DNA from: Benincasa hispida
Lineage: Eukaryota; Streptophyta; Magnoliopsida; Cucurbitales; Cucurbitaceae
Direction of reading: 5' to 3'
DNA length: 64,000 nucleotides
Assembly: GCF_009727055.1 (NCBI RefSeq)
Contig: NC_052349.1
Coordinates: 47,309,479 to 47,373,478 of the forward strand
Both the position numbers and the translations under genes were made by a program. Position 1 is the first letter of the stretch. Each line of letters opens with the position of its first letter. This document shows, piece after piece, positions 1 to 11,376 of the stretch. The notes under the pieces are model-generated. The model ran no database searches and was not told the DNA's origin. It saw only the letters and a program-made list of their open reading frames with translations.

Positions 1-1130
1 AAATTACTTAAATTAATTGCAAAAATAAAAAAGGAAAGAATTAGAGAAGAAGACACCGTAATTTTTATAGGTGGTTCGGTCAAACTCGACCTATCCATCC
101 CCAAGTGTCTCTTGGGAATTTGAATAAAATCTTTCCTACTCTTTCCAAGGATTAGAGTCCAACCGTTACACCACCGGTCATTTTACGAGTTCAAGAGCAA
201 ACCAGATCATTTCCACGGTTTAAGATCAAACTGTTACAAATGTTGGAATTTTGAAGAACACAATACAACTCTCACTAGAGTGGGATTTACAAGTTTAAGC
301 ACTCACAAAATTTATCCTCACAATACAATAACACTCTCTCAGAAATAAGATGAAAAGAAAAAAAATTAGAACTTAAGAGAGCAAAACAATGAAACTTTTG
401 AGTTTTGGAGGATTATGAAATGTAAAATTTGTTAGTTTAAAATTTGGAGAGGAAGATGGTTTATAAGAGATGGAAAAATTTTAGAAACCACAATTAATTT
501 GGACCATTGGATTTTAGAAAAGAAAAATCAATGGTGGAGATTTTAAACTAAACTAATCGTTAGATACAAATAAAATATAATATTAAATTCCTTTTCTTTT
601 TAAAATTAATCCAAAAAATAAAAAAAACATACAATGTTGTCAAAAACTAGCCGTTAGACACAAACATAAAATAATATTAAATTTATTTTCCTTTTAATTC
701 ATTTTCTTTAAAGTCAGTCCAAAAATAAAATTAGCCCTTAGACACACAACATAAATAATTTTAAATTTCTTTTAAATTTCAATTTTTTTTAAAAAAATTT
801 TAAATCCAATCCAAAAATCAAAAGTTCATTCATATATTAATCTTTTAATGATCCACTATTCAACCAATATGCTGCCACATGTTACATGCAAATGGTCTGG
901 TTATGCCACGTCATCCACCACAGTATTTTCTCTATAGAATTGTTTTGGTCATATCGTCTTCGTTTTAGCTCCGATTTGAGTGATTCAAGAGGTGTTGGAA
1001 TCGTTGTTTCGAGCTCTACGCTATGGAAATATTAAAACACTAAGATTTTCAGTAATTAAAAATTAAGTTTGTTATCATCAAAAACATTGATTAATTAATT
1101 AATTTTATATTAAGGGCCAAAAAACCAACA
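1..1130 (-). mobile_element. Copia LTR, inverted copy (runs off window start)
   Basis: The reverse complement of this stretch matches 3053 to about 4260 almost throughout, with small indels. Read on the minus strand it starts TGTTGG at 1130 and continues past base 1, so its 3' end is outside the window. It is therefore an LTR of the same element as the LTR at 3053-4470, but facing the other way. In an undisturbed element both LTRs point the same way, so an inversion (or a second insertion) is implied. Confidence 0.85.
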
Positions 1131-1990
1131 CACCCCAACTCCTCAACCAATCCCGCATATCCCTCACACTAAACAACGCACAGAAGGAATGACGCGGAAT
1201 ACCACCCCGCCCATAAAATACTAGCCCAAGACACCCTACGATGACGAGGACGCAAACTCTCCCACGCACTAGAGATAGAAAACCGACTACTCGCATCCGA
1301 CACCTATTCCCAATAATCTTCCCCCCTCACCCTAGGCCCATTGCCTGAATAAGACCCCAGATCTCAATAAGCTCCCAAGACATTGTAGTCAACTCTAACC
1401 TACCTCACCATCCATGAATTCCGACAACTGCGCCTCCAAACTACTCCTTGCATCATAAACTACCATAGACCCATATGAATCCAAAATCGCACCTCCCGGC
1501 AGTCAAGGATCCCACCAAACAAAACAAGACCGACCATGGCCAACCATCAAACGAACCAAATGCTTGAATCTATCTCTATTTCGCAAGATAGCCCTCCAAG
1601 TACCAAGACCTCCCAAGTTCACTCCAAACAGCCCCACAAGACCGTCCACGCAAAAACATAAGCTCCCACCACGCCACCCATAATGAACCTGATTTAATTA
1701 AGAGAAGCCAGAGCAGCTTTATAAATAGCAGCTTGGTTCCAATATGCCACATGCTTCAACCCCAACCCCTCTCGCCCAATGGCAAGCACACCTCATCCCA
1801 CGCCACCCCTGTACCACCCTGACTCACTGCACTACCCTTCCATAAATAACTACGTAATAGACGATCAACCTCATGAGTTACACATGCAGGCAACATGAAG
1901 ATGCTACACCAAAAACTTGAAAGGATTGTAAGACAGACCTAACAAGCTGTAACCTCCTAGCAAAGGAGAGAGACTGCGCTGCCTAGCTTC
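1131..1990 (-). pseudogene. LINE reverse-transcriptase C-terminus and zf-RVT fragment
   Basis: Conceptual minus-strand translation, pieced across frameshifts and stops, gives the region after the catalytic palm of plant L1-type LINE ORF2. It includes blocks such as RSLSF..RLQL and GLKHVAYWNQAAIYKAAL, a WWDPWL-type tryptophan block, and then IPRHSFCALFSVRD..DWLRSWG, which is the start of the zf-RVT domain. The match stops exactly at the LTR edge at 1130. The remainder of the same domain is found at 4471-4740 on the plus strand. Several stops and frame changes make it non-functional. The family assignment rests on motif order and is firm. The exact upstream limit near 1990 is approximate. Confidence 0.8.
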
Positions 1991-2005
1991 TAATACGAGC
2001 TGTAA

Positions 2006-2640
2006 TTCCTTGGACCCGATATTATGTTTAGTGTATGTCTTTGTGCTAGATTTCAATCTTGTCCTAAGGAATCACATTTACATGTCGTTAAAAGAATTTT
2101 TAAATATTTGTTTGGTACTATTGATTTAGGTTTATGGTATCCTAGAAATGTTGAATTTAATTTGGTAGGATATTCCGATGCGAATTTTGCGGGTAGTTTA
2201 CTTGACCATAAGAGTACTAGTGGGACTTGTCAATTTCTTGGTAGTTCCTTAGTTTCTTGGTTATAGTAAAAAGCAAAATTCAGTTTTCCTTATCCACTAC
2301 CGAAGCGGAATATATTGCAGTTGCTAGTTGTTGTGCTCAAATTCTTTGGATGAAATAAACTCTTTGTGATTTTGGATTAAAGTTTGATAATGTGCCTATA
2401 TTTTGTGATAATACTAGTGCTATTAATTTGACTAAAAATCCTATACATCATTCTAAGACTAAGCATATTGATATTAGGCATCACTTTATTAGAGAGCATG
2501 TGTAAAATGATAATATTACTCTTGAATTGTAGGCTCTAATAATCAATTAGCGGATATTTTTACCAAGCCTTTGAATGAAGAAAACTTTTGCAAAAATAGG
2601 TTTGAGCTCGGTATTATTCGATGTGATGCCTCTTGATTTT
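2006..2640 (+). pseudogene. Copia pol 3' end (RT tail and RNase H), broken
   Basis: The translation begins at the PDIM block near the end of the Copia RT domain, continues through HLHVVKRIFKYL and GYSDANFAGSLLDHKSTSGT, and then runs into RNase H (CDNTSAINLTKNPIHHS, KHIDIRHHF) and the ADIFTKPL-type terminus. Stops appear at the SW(S/L) position near 2262, after ILWMK near 2356, and again near 2503, with frameshifts between blocks, so no protein is made. Everything 5' of PDIM (gag, protease, integrase, most of RT) is absent at this position. The sequence jumps directly to minus-strand LINE DNA upstream, which marks a rearrangement breakpoint at about 1990-2006. Confidence 0.85.
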
Positions 2641-2641
2641 A

Positions 2642-2709
2642 TAATTCTACTTATTAAATCTTTTAGAAGACATTTTAATTCTACTTATTAAATCTTTTAG
2701 AAGACATTT
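2642..2709 (+). repeat. 34-bp tandem duplication in Copia 3' tail
   Basis: Two nearly identical adjacent 34-bp copies, each containing taattctacttattaaat, lie just after the broken pol region. Confidence 0.85.
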
Positions 2710-3038
2710 TGATAGGGGGAGATATAGAAAGCATGTGTTAATATTCTTAGAGGGAGTTGTGCTAAATTTATGTTCATGTTTTTAAGGGAAACATTTATAT
2801 AGTTCTAAATTTTTGTTAATTATTCTTTTTGATGATTCCAAAGGGGGAGAAGTTTAAGAAAAATATGCTATAAATTTGTTATGATTTTGATTGTATTAAT
2901 TAGGGGAAGAATTTATTATTATTATTATTATTTAGTGAATTTCAAGAATGTTCTTTATGGTGATATGTTGAATTTTATTATGTGCTACATGGTTTACATG
3001 TATTTCAAGCTATTTTTCTTGAATGGTTTGTCATCATC

Positions 3039-3050
3039 AAAAAGGGGGAC
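3039..3050 (+). other. Polypurine tract of Copia element
   Basis: The sequence aaaaagggggac lies immediately 5' of the TGTTGG start of the LTR at 3053, which is the normal place for the plus-strand primer of an LTR retrotransposon. Confidence 0.75.
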
Positions 3051-3052
3051 AT

Positions 3053-4470
3053 TGTTGGCTTTTTGGCCCTTAATCTCAAATTAATTAATTTTAATTAATT
3101 AATTAATCAATATTTTGATGAACAAATTTAATTTTTTAATTACTGAAAATCTTAGTATTTTAATATGTCCATAGCGTAGAGCTCGGGACAACGATTCCAA
3201 CACCTCTTGAATCACTCAAATCGGAGCTAAAACGAAGACGATATGACCGAAACACGTCTATAGAGAAAATACTGTGGTGGACGACGTGGCATAACCAGAC
3301 AATTTGCATGTAGACATGTGGCAACATATTGGTTGAATGGTGGATCATTAAGAGATTAACATATGATGGATTTTTTATTTTTTGATTGATTTAAAATTTA
3401 AAAAAAATTGAAATTAAAAAGAAATTTAAAAGGAAAATAAATTTAATATTGTTTTATGTTTGTGTCTAACGGCTAGTTTTTTGCACATAGTATGTTTTTT
3501 ATTTTTTGATTGACTTTAAAAAGAATGAATTTAAAAATAGAATGAATTAAAAGAAAAATAAATTTAATATTATTTTATATTTGTGTCTAACGGCTAGTTT
3601 TTGATACATGGTATTTTTTTTTATTTTTTGGATTAATTTTAAAAAGAAAATGAATTTCAAAAGAAAATGAATTTAATATTATATTTTGTTTGTATCTAAC
3701 GACTAATTTAGTTTAAAATCTCAACCATTGATTTTTCTTTTCTAAAATCCAATGGTCCAAATTAATTGTGGTTTCTAAAAATTTTTCATCTCATATATTA
3801 AACCATCTTCCTCTCCAATTTTAAACTAACAAATTTTACATATTCATAATCCTCCAAAACTCAAAAAGTTCCATGTTGCTCTCCTCCTAAGTTCCATTTT
3901 TTTTCTTTTCATTTTATTCTTGAGAGAGTTATATTTATTGTGAGGATAAACTTGTTGAGTGCTTAAACTTGTAAATCCACTCTGTGAGAGTTGTATTGTG
4001 CTCTTAAAAAAATTTCAATATTTGTAACGGTTTGATCCTAAATCGTGTGAAAGGATCGGGTTTTCTCTTGACCCGTAAAAGGAGCGGTGTGTAAACGGTT
4101 GGGCTCTAATCCGTGGAAAGAGTCGGAAAGATTTTATTCAAATTTTCAAGAGGCGCTTGGGGAGTGGAGTAGGTCGAGTTTGACTGAACCACTATAAAAA
4201 TTACAGTGTCTTCTTCTCTAACTCTTTCCTTTTTATTTTTGCAATTAATTTAAACAATTTATTGTATGTTTTAGTTTGTTCTTATTAATTTGCTAAAATT
4301 TGATAGAATTAAATTATCACATTTTTTTGTCATCTTATTTGTTGCATAAATTGAAATTTTCGTATTATTTATAAAAAGTGTATTAATTAGTTTAATTGGG
4401 TTAATTTAGAAAAAAAAAAGTTTAATTAAATTCTATTTACCCCCTCTAGGGTTGTCATATCGATCTAACA
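3053..4470 (+). mobile_element. Copia 3' LTR
   Basis: The LTR starts TGTTGG directly after a polypurine tract and ends cgatctaaca, giving canonical TG..CA ends over 1,418 bp. The end block with ccccctctagggttgtcat resembles LTR ends of the SIRE/Maximus-like Copia group as I remember them. LINE sequence resumes at 4471. No 5-bp target duplication is evident against the flank of the other LTR (gggtg versus atatg). Confidence 0.85.
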
Positions 4471-5048
4471 ATATGGAGTCGTGAGATCATTTATTTTTTT
4501 AGTGTGGGTTTGGGAGAGATGTGTGGTCTAGTATGTTGCGTCAGTTGGGCTCATCGCATCAGGTGGCGGGTTGGGATGTGGAGTTGAGTTGGTTGTGTCA
4601 AGTGGGGTCGGGTAAGGGGGTGCGTAGTAAGTTATTTCGTGTATTCTGGTGTGCTTCCATATACTACATCTGGCAAAACGTAATCGGCGACTGCATGGAA
4701 GTAGACCGAGGTTGGTGTCAGCTTTGGTTCACCTTATAGTCTCTACAGTTCATGCTCGTGCTTCTTCCTAGCGGGTTGATCTTCTTGGTCTTGTATAGTG
4801 TGTTTACGAATGTTTTTTCTTGTTGTACTTTCCGTTGTTCTTTGTTTTGCTGTTGTCCCTTATTTGTGGGATTTTGGTTTCTTTTCTCTGGCTTTCTCTC
4901 TGGTGGTCTGCGAGTTTTTTTTTTTTGTGTTGGTTTTGTTCTGATCTTATCTTGTAGGCTTTGTTTTGGGTTTTGTTACCCTGTCTTTGATTGTGCTTTG
5001 ATGTTTTGATGCCTTGATCCCGGGCTGTGGGATCCCCCTAAAAAAAAT
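4471..5048 (+). mobile_element. LINE 3' end with poly(A)
   Basis: Translation from about 4475 gives DHLFF, then CGFGRDVW, VELSWLCQVGSGKG and FRVFWCASIYYIWQ. This is the C-terminal half of the LINE zf-RVT domain and the residues that follow it, ending at a stop near 4738. A GT-rich 3' UTR follows, ending gggatcccccta and a short A run at 5041-5047, as expected for L1 retrotransposition. It continues the minus-strand fragment at 1131-1990 after a gap of roughly 15-20 codons. Confidence 0.8.
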
Positions 5049-6200
5049 TTACCAATTTTGTATATAGAAACCAATTACTTAATCAAATACAAAATATCAA
5101 TTGTTGTAGTCATCAAATAAATTTGGCATTATTTAATCAATAAATGAATACTTTTATGGCAACCAAATGGTAAAACTCTTGAAAATATTTATAAGATATA
5201 GCAAAATTTTAGAAATAATAGAAGTCCATCAATATCTATTATTGATAGTTCTAAAATTTTACTATATTTTGTAAACATTTTGGTTCATTTCTTTATATTT
5301 AAAAACAACTATACTTTTATATTAAACCTTTATTTAATTAATTAAATTAAATTAATTACTAACAATAATTAAATTATTATAAATTAATTAGAATATTGAT
5401 AATTATCATGATAATAATAATTTATATTAAATAGTTAAGATAGCATAAAATATTAATTGAAATTTATTGTCTAATTAATATATTTATACTTAATAATCAA
5501 TTAAAATTAATAATAATGAGTACGTGATATTAATTTATTAATTAATTAAACTATACTTTTACCGGTAATCTCTCAACCATATTAGGGTATTAAAAAGCCT
5601 ATGTAAGATGGATTTTGAAATTTACTAGATAGTAGTATCTTGAATTTTAAAAACTAAAATGATGTAAAACAAATAGGCCTTAAGATATGAAAATTACATG
5701 CAATTAGTTTTGTTGGGCATAAAAGTAGATGACCATGAATAAGATTTTGTTCGCTCTAGTTTGTCGTGATTATTAATATTTAGTTTAGTTTAGTTTTTTT
5801 TAAAAAAAAAAAATTACAAAATAGGCCTCCAAATTTAAAGTTTGTGTAAATTTTTAAATGGTCATTTTTCTCAAATTGCAAAATTTCTTTAATAGTCCCA
5901 TAATTATTTGATAATTAGTTTATTTGCAATATCTTTTAAAAGTCCCAGAATCATTTGATAATTAGTTTATTAATAGGAATATGACATGGGGAGGGGCGAA
6001 TGAGATTTATTTAAAATTAATAAAAACTTTTTAGTAATGTGAGCTCAATTAAACAAATTAATAAACTTTGGTTAATTGGTAATTTAAGAAAAAAATTAAT
6101 GCAAATACATTAAATTAAAAAAGATGAATAAATTAACATAAATAAATTCAAGAACAAACTATAACAATTAATTCTATGCAATGAAATATATTAATAAATT
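5049..6200. other. AT-rich intergenic DNA
   Basis: Very AT-rich, with many taattaatta runs and homopolymer stretches. No coding potential was seen. It contains the small palindromic MITE-like element at 5197-5267. Confidence 0.6.
5197..5267. repeat. Short palindromic MITE-like element (copy 1)
   Basis: The left arm tatagcaaaattttagaa is inverted as ttctaaaattttactata at the right end, with tatctattattgatag between. The same word set recurs near 11165, 32340, 33932 and 46346, so this is a dispersed family. Confidence 0.6.
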
Positions 6201-8054
6201 AATTACAAAATGAAATTGTGTTTGGATTTGTCAGGAAGAGTGGGTTTGAAACACAGATTCCCGAACCTCTAGAAAAGAAATGTTGTTCTTGAAAGCATGA
6301 CAAGGGACAATAAAATTATCTGAAGGAGGGACGCCAAAAGCTTTTTTTTTTTTTTTTTCTGCTAAACGTTCTTACCATCTAGCTATGCTATCATTATTAA
6401 TTCTTCCAAAAAAGAATCCTCGTCTTCAACCAATGGGGAAAATCCCTTGTCGAAAGCTGGGTGTGGGTTGCTTCTGATCATCATCCTCCCGTTACAACCC
6501 ATCAAGATTCAACAAACAACTAAATCATAAAATAGATATTAATCAATATTCCAAGAAATAATTAGAAGAAAAATGAGTGTGCAAGAAGTACGGGGTAAAT
6601 AAGACCAGCAAATATGTATGTAGAGTGAAAATATTGCATAACGGATTGCAAGAAGCCGGCTCGAGCAGGCCTGACGGAGGGAAAATACAATTTCCATATG
6701 CACAGAAAATGAGTAACCTCAATTTCCATATACATCAAGAGATTTTCAATAAGAATATTCTTACCTAAAATCTACCATAAACCTTAACTAATCACCCTGA
6801 ATTAATCCAAAACTACAACCTAAGTTAAAACTGATCCAAGACACTTTAATCGAGTCCAAACTAATCTGAAATGTGTTCACCTTGCTGAAACCTAATTGGA
6901 TACATCGAAATTTACCCAATCCTAACAACAAATGAGTTCCAAGAGTTCAAAATATCATTTCAACACTTAAATCTAATTCGGAATGAGAATTAAATCAACA
7001 ATCCTTACCAAATCTGAACTGCATATGGAGTCGTTGCAGCTGCTCGAGGGTTTCTTATCACTAATAAAATAAAGAAATAGATTGGTATTGCAGTTTTCCC
7101 ATGTTGGAAGAAGTGAAAATGTTACACACCAGAAGAATAATCAAATTTCCTGGAGGAAGGATAGTGGGGAAATCCCAAATGACATTATTAACTCTTGGAA
7201 CCTAATTGGAAGTTAAATCAGCAAGGAAAACCATTAAACTATTGAATATCAACACGTGTTAAATCATTCTGCCACATCTAATTATAAGTATAACATTGCA
7301 TAACATTCCAAGCTCCAAAAATTGCATGCAAGTACACATCAAAGCAATTTCACAGGTGAAATTATTAATCAATATCCTCCAAAGCCTCCATCAATGGCGT
7401 ACTTAAGCAAGTACCTTGTAACTCTCGGAATGACAATAAGTGAACCAGAATGTGTTCATATAATGTAAAAAATTGGCATTCAATCAATACCATCTGAGAA
7501 GAAGCCATTACAGTTCTGGGGAAAAAAGACGGACAATGACAAAAGAATATTTTCTGAAAAAGTGATGGCGAACATACCTTCAAATTGTATCAAGTAGAAA
7601 ACAGTCAGATCTTACAATCAATATCAAACAGCTATTCCACCTCAATTTTTCGATGGTCAAAGATTATGAAGAAACTCGATCAATGCACCTTTACCTGTTC
7701 ACCCCTCATTAGGTTGTCTTGGCCTCTGCCTTTCCTTGTTGCACCCTGCAACTGAGCAGCTCGATGGTCATGGATTCTTGTTGATGGCAGACCTTTCATG
7801 CACTCTCACAGCAGCCAAACTCAACATTCCATCCTACTGAAAAAAGACATAGGAACAACCAGGTCAACGACAAGAGATTGAAGAGTTATTTATGGAAAAA
7901 CTATTAAACATTATGAAAGAGCTACCATTCATTCAAATTAAAGTTGAGCTATTGAGAATTGAGATAAAGGAAACAACTGAGCCTAGAATAGCAGCTTCAC
8001 AATCGAATCAAAGACAGCTCCAAGGTTCACGGTTCATACTTGTTCTCGATTATT
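6201..8054. other. Intergenic or spliced 3' UTR; no intact gene
   Basis: This stretch lies downstream of the minus-strand PPR gene. On the minus strand it has blocks with plausible splice sites: an acceptor (tttttcag) near 7839 with a donor (cag, then gtaaag) near 7697, and a donor after SSDL near 7014. It also has short open stretches, for example one near 6376-6492 ending DSFLEEL..IA and a stop. None matches a protein I recognise and all are short. The simplest reading is introns and exons in the 3' UTR of the PPR transcript, or exons of a small unrecognised gene. A poly(T) run lies at about 6343-6358. Confidence 0.3.
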
Positions 8055-8375
8055 AAGGCCCCATTTGATAACCATTTGGTTTTTTGTTTTTTGTTTTTGA
8101 AAATTAAACCTAAAAATACTCCTTCCATTCCTAAATTAAATTTCTTATTTCGTGATATACTTTTTACCAATGTTTTAAAAAACCAAGCCAAATTTTGAAA
8201 AACTAAATCAAATAGTTTTTAAAAACTTGTTTTTTTTTTTTTTTTTTTTTTTTTGGAAATTTGCCCAATAATTCAACTCTTGTACTTTAGAAGGATACAA
8301 ATCATTGTAAGAAATTAGGAAAAAATAGGCCTAATTTCAAAAACAAAAAACCAAATAATTACCAAACAGAGTTTA
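8055..8375. repeat. MITE with ~35-bp terminal inverted repeats
   Basis: The left end ggccccatttgataaccatt and following gg-tttttt-gttttttg are mirrored at the right end by caaaaacaaaaaaccaaata and attaccaaacagagtt. Inside are simple A and T tracts, including 25 T at 8230-8254. The termini and AT-rich interior fit a non-autonomous DNA transposon. A second copy of the family flanks the nested element at 43163-44085. Confidence 0.7.
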
Positions 8376-9183
8376 CATAAAAGTATTTAAAAACTATTTC
8401 AACCAGGTCCAAAAAGACTCCAAATTTACCTGTAAGTTTGCCTCAGTAAAGATTGCCCAATGAAGGTTTTTGAACTCGGCCTGCATATTTCTAATACAAG
8501 GAGGAGCGATCTAGGCTCCATAGAGATCTCTGTCTCACCCTTCAACAGGATGCTGGAGGTCAGCCTGAAAGGGGTTTGTTGAGTCGGTCAAAATGCAAGA
8601 CGGGTTAGAGGTACTGCCCTGACCTCATGGCATTGGAGGTAGTAGCAAACTTGTAATGAGGCATAACTGTAATCAGAAAAGAGAGGCCATCCAACTTAAA
8701 AACCTATCTACTCTCATGGCATAGCAGTAAGCAGAGACCTAAATTTACAATGAGTGATACTTGAGTCGAGAATCAACTTTGTCATAGAGAATATCTTGCA
8801 CGACGAATGAGTCGCAAAATATTTTATAAAAATACTACCACAACTTGTATTCCTTTGGAAGAACCTTGAAAAGACAATTTGTACAGTCCAATGGGCACAT
8901 AGCACATCAGCAGAACAACCTCAAGTTCGAAAAATGTATGCCTAGTTGCATAGTAAAATATTTCATCAAACATATTCTAAAGGATATCTCAATAACACTT
9001 GACCGTATTCATCTCAGATGGTCTACCAATCAATATCTGCAAACAAATGGCTGGTTTTAGTAGTTTCTTTCACTTAACCTGGAGGGCCAGAAGAGAGAAC
9101 AGATTAGCAGTATTTCAACCCACAGGACATTCTCTATATGAAAGGCTAAACCTTCAGCATCTCTTTGTAAGTCTAAAGAATTT

Positions 9184-10791
9184 CTACCTAACAGTTTCAA
9201 TCAATATTTTGTCAAGCATATTTGCTTGTTCATCGATATTAGAAACAAACTGCGGTACAAAGAGATGCCAGGCTTTAAAGTCAACAACTCCGCTTGAGAT
9301 AAACATCGAAAGAATATTCAAGAATTCTCCTCCTTTTCCCAATTTGAGAAGCCCTTCAGCCAATATTGAGTAAGTAGACTCGTTTGGCAAGCATCCCTTA
9401 TCCAACATCTCCTCCGCTAATTTAATCACTTCCTCAGCTTTACCAACTTTAAGAAATCCTTTTATCAGCATGTTATAAGTAAATTGGTTAGGCATACAAC
9501 CCTTTTCCAACATGTCATCCCACAACCTAGCAGCTTCACACAACTCCCCCATCTCACACATTCCTGCAATGAGCGTGTTATATGTTAATAAACTTGAAAT
9601 TGAGCCCCTCTCAAACTCATTAAATAATTTTCGTGCTTCCCATATATTCCCCTCCTTGCAAAGCCAATGAATAAGGGTACTTGTAATAGCATTATCCGGA
9701 GTACAGTTTTTCTTCAAAAGCTTTTCCCACAGCTTACAAGCTTCCTTCACCCTTCCCTCACTGCACAGAACATCAATCACCTTACAGCAAAGTGCCGAAC
9801 TTGGAATATACTTCTTTTCAAGCATATCATTAAGCAGGTTAAGTGCTTCGCCAGACTTTTTCTCCCTACAATAAGCTTCAATAATGACTCCATAAGTAAC
9901 ATCGTTTGGCTCGACCCCATTTTCCTCCATTTCATCCATCACCTTTACAGCATCAGTAAACCTGCCTTGCTTAATGTACCCATCCATTAAAATTGTATAA
10001 GTAGTGGCATCAGGAAGCCACCCATGATCAAAAAGCTCACCAAAAACCCTCTTGGCACCAACCATATCGCCTCTTGAAACATAACCACCTAAGATTGTAG
10101 TATAAGTAACCACATTTGGAACCATACCCATGGCAGGCATTTCGTCAAACACCTTCCGTGCACCCTCAACATCATTCTTTTTGCAAAGCCCTTTGATCAA
10201 AATGTTACAAGTAAACACATTAGGCACAACCCCAAATTTGGATCTGGAATACTTAAACAACAAATGAACCAAAGAAAACCGATTGTTCTGTACCAAAGCG
10301 TTGAGCAACGTGTTCAACGACCTCACCGAGCGTCGAACACCGAAGGTTTGAATACGTAGAAATGTTTTAACGGCCAATTTCGGGCGACCCGCAAGCCCAT
10401 AGCTTCTAATCACAGTAATGAACAAATCCTCACCGCAATTGATACCAGAATTCTGCAATTCCAGGAGCAAAGACTCGACAGGTTCAAAAGCTCGAGCGCG
10501 AGAGAGACGATAAATGATGGCATGATAGGTATCATAGTTGTGGGAAAATCCGGGATGATATTTACCGGCGTAGTGGAAGATTTGAAGGGCGAGGTCGAGA
10601 TTTTGTTGGCGAATGATCATAGAGACGAGGCGCTTGGGATAGAGACGCTGCGGCCAGGGTTTGATGGGGGGCGTGACGGTGTAGGACTGAAGAGGAGAAT
10701 CAACGGCGAAGATGAAACGAAGAGGAACAATGGGAATTGGTGTACGGAGTGAAATAGATTTGAATTTGTTGGAGCGGAAGTAGCACCACAT
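9184..10791 (-). CDS. Pentatricopeptide repeat protein (At5g16420-like)
   Basis: This intact single-exon frame of 535 residues is a P-class pentatricopeptide repeat protein. PPR proteins of this type bind specific organellar RNAs and assist their processing, stability or translation. The N-terminus is basic and rich in S, T and F without acidic residues, as expected of a mitochondrial presequence. The block PPIKPWPQRLYPKRLVSMI follows near residue 42. From about residue 85 to 500 the chain consists of ~35-residue repeats with the signatures VVTYTTILGGY, ATTYTILMDGY and LLTYNTLIAGMC. No E, DYW, SMR or nuclease domain follows the repeats. The sequence agrees along its length with what I remember of Arabidopsis At5g16420 (mitochondrial PPR), so orthology is likely. 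The start is the first ATG of the frame, before the presequence. The RNA target is unknown. Confidence 0.92.
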   Translation of the reverse strand: MWCYFRSNKFKSISLRTPIPIVPLRFIFAVDSPLQSYTVTPPIKPWPQRLYPKRLVSMIIRQQNLDLALQIFHYAGKYHPGFSHNYDTYHAIIYRLSRARAFEPVESLLLELQNSGINCGEDLFITVIRSYGLAGRPKLAVKTFLRIQTFGVRRSVRSLNTLLNALVQNNRFSLVHLLFKYSRSKFGVVPNVFTCNILIKGLCKKNDVEGARKVFDEMPAMGMVPNVVTYTTILGGYVSRGDMVGAKRVFGELFDHGWLPDATTYTILMDGYIKQGRFTDAVKVMDEMEENGVEPNDVTYGVIIEAYCREKKSGEALNLLNDMLEKKYIPSSALCCKVIDVLCSEGRVKEACKLWEKLLKKNCTPDNAITSTLIHWLCKEGNIWEARKLFNEFERGSISSLLTYNTLIAGMCEMGELCEAARLWDDMLEKGCMPNQFTYNMLIKGFLKVGKAEEVIKLAEEMLDKGCLPNESTYSILAEGLLKLGKGGEFLNILSMFISSGVVDFKAWHLFVPQFVSNIDEQANMLDKILIETVR

Positions 10792-11062
10792 GGTTGATAG
10801 TTGAAGGTTCGAGGTTGAAGAAAGATATGGGTCTTGTTACTTACACAAGGAAAGTTGCCATTGCCGCCGAAAACCCGGTGTGAAGGTTCCGGTGCGGTCT
10901 CAATGGCGAGCGGAGTAGGGGGAGAAAGCAAAACGACGATGAAAATTAGCTTTCCGTTCGAGTCTGCGAATTTGGACTTGAAGAGGGAGACGGGTTTGGG
11001 CCACGGCGCACGTGGCCTGGCAACATTGGTGGATTTTTCATTTTGGTTTTATACACATATAG
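10792..11062 (-). promoter_or_regulatory. Putative PPR gene promoter and 5' UTR
   Basis: Upstream of the start codon on the minus strand lie a TATAAAA-like box (plus-strand ttttata at 11046-11052), a G-box core CACGTG at 11009-11014, and a site II-like GGCCCAAACCC (plus gggtttgggcc at about 10992-11002). Site II motifs of the TGGGC(C/T) type are common upstream of plant genes for organellar proteins, which agrees with the PPR product. Transcription start is not determined. Confidence 0.45.
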
Positions 11063-11164
11063 CCTAAACATATAGGTTATAACATAAATAGCCGTGAATT
11101 TTTTTTCAAGTTTTCACAAGTTTTGTCGTAAAATTTTCACATACAAAAAAAAAAAAACATCAAA

Positions 11165-11345
11165 CTATTTATAAAAATAGCAAAAATAAAAATATTGATA
11201 GATTTCTATCAACATCTATCAATAATAGATTCTATAGATTTCTATTATTAATAATATCAATGATAAATATCTATTAGTTTCTATCTATGATAAACAATGA
11301 CTATAATTAAATTTTATTGTAAATAGTTTTTCTTGTTTTTCTATT
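11165..11345. repeat. Palindromic MITE-like element (copy 2)
   Basis: AT-rich stretch with repeated gatagatttctatcaacatc, tctattatt and its inverse, and flanking words agcaaaaataaaaat and attttattgtaaatag. It shares its vocabulary with the elements near 5197, 32340, 33932 and 46346. Confidence 0.5.
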
Positions 11346-11368
11346 TTCGAGAATTTCCAATATCGACA

Positions 11369-11376
11369 TAATCTAC
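11369..11376. repeat. Left 8-bp target-site duplication of hAT element
   Basis: The octamer taatctac matches caatctac at 12915-12922 in seven of eight bases. Eight base pairs is the duplication length of hAT transposons. Confidence 0.7.

Noticed and set aside
4752..5009. 85-codon Cys/Phe-rich open frame on the plus strand
   Set aside because: It lies in the GT-rich 3' UTR of the LINE, after the ORF2 stop and before the poly(A). The composition alone explains it.
9667..9990. 107-codon plus-strand frame
   Set aside because: Antisense shadow of the PPR coding region.
10617..10931. 104-codon minus-strand frame overlapping the PPR start
   Set aside because: It is out of frame with the PPR protein, overlaps its 5' UTR and start, and has no recognisable domain. 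It could be an upstream ORF, but that cannot be supported.
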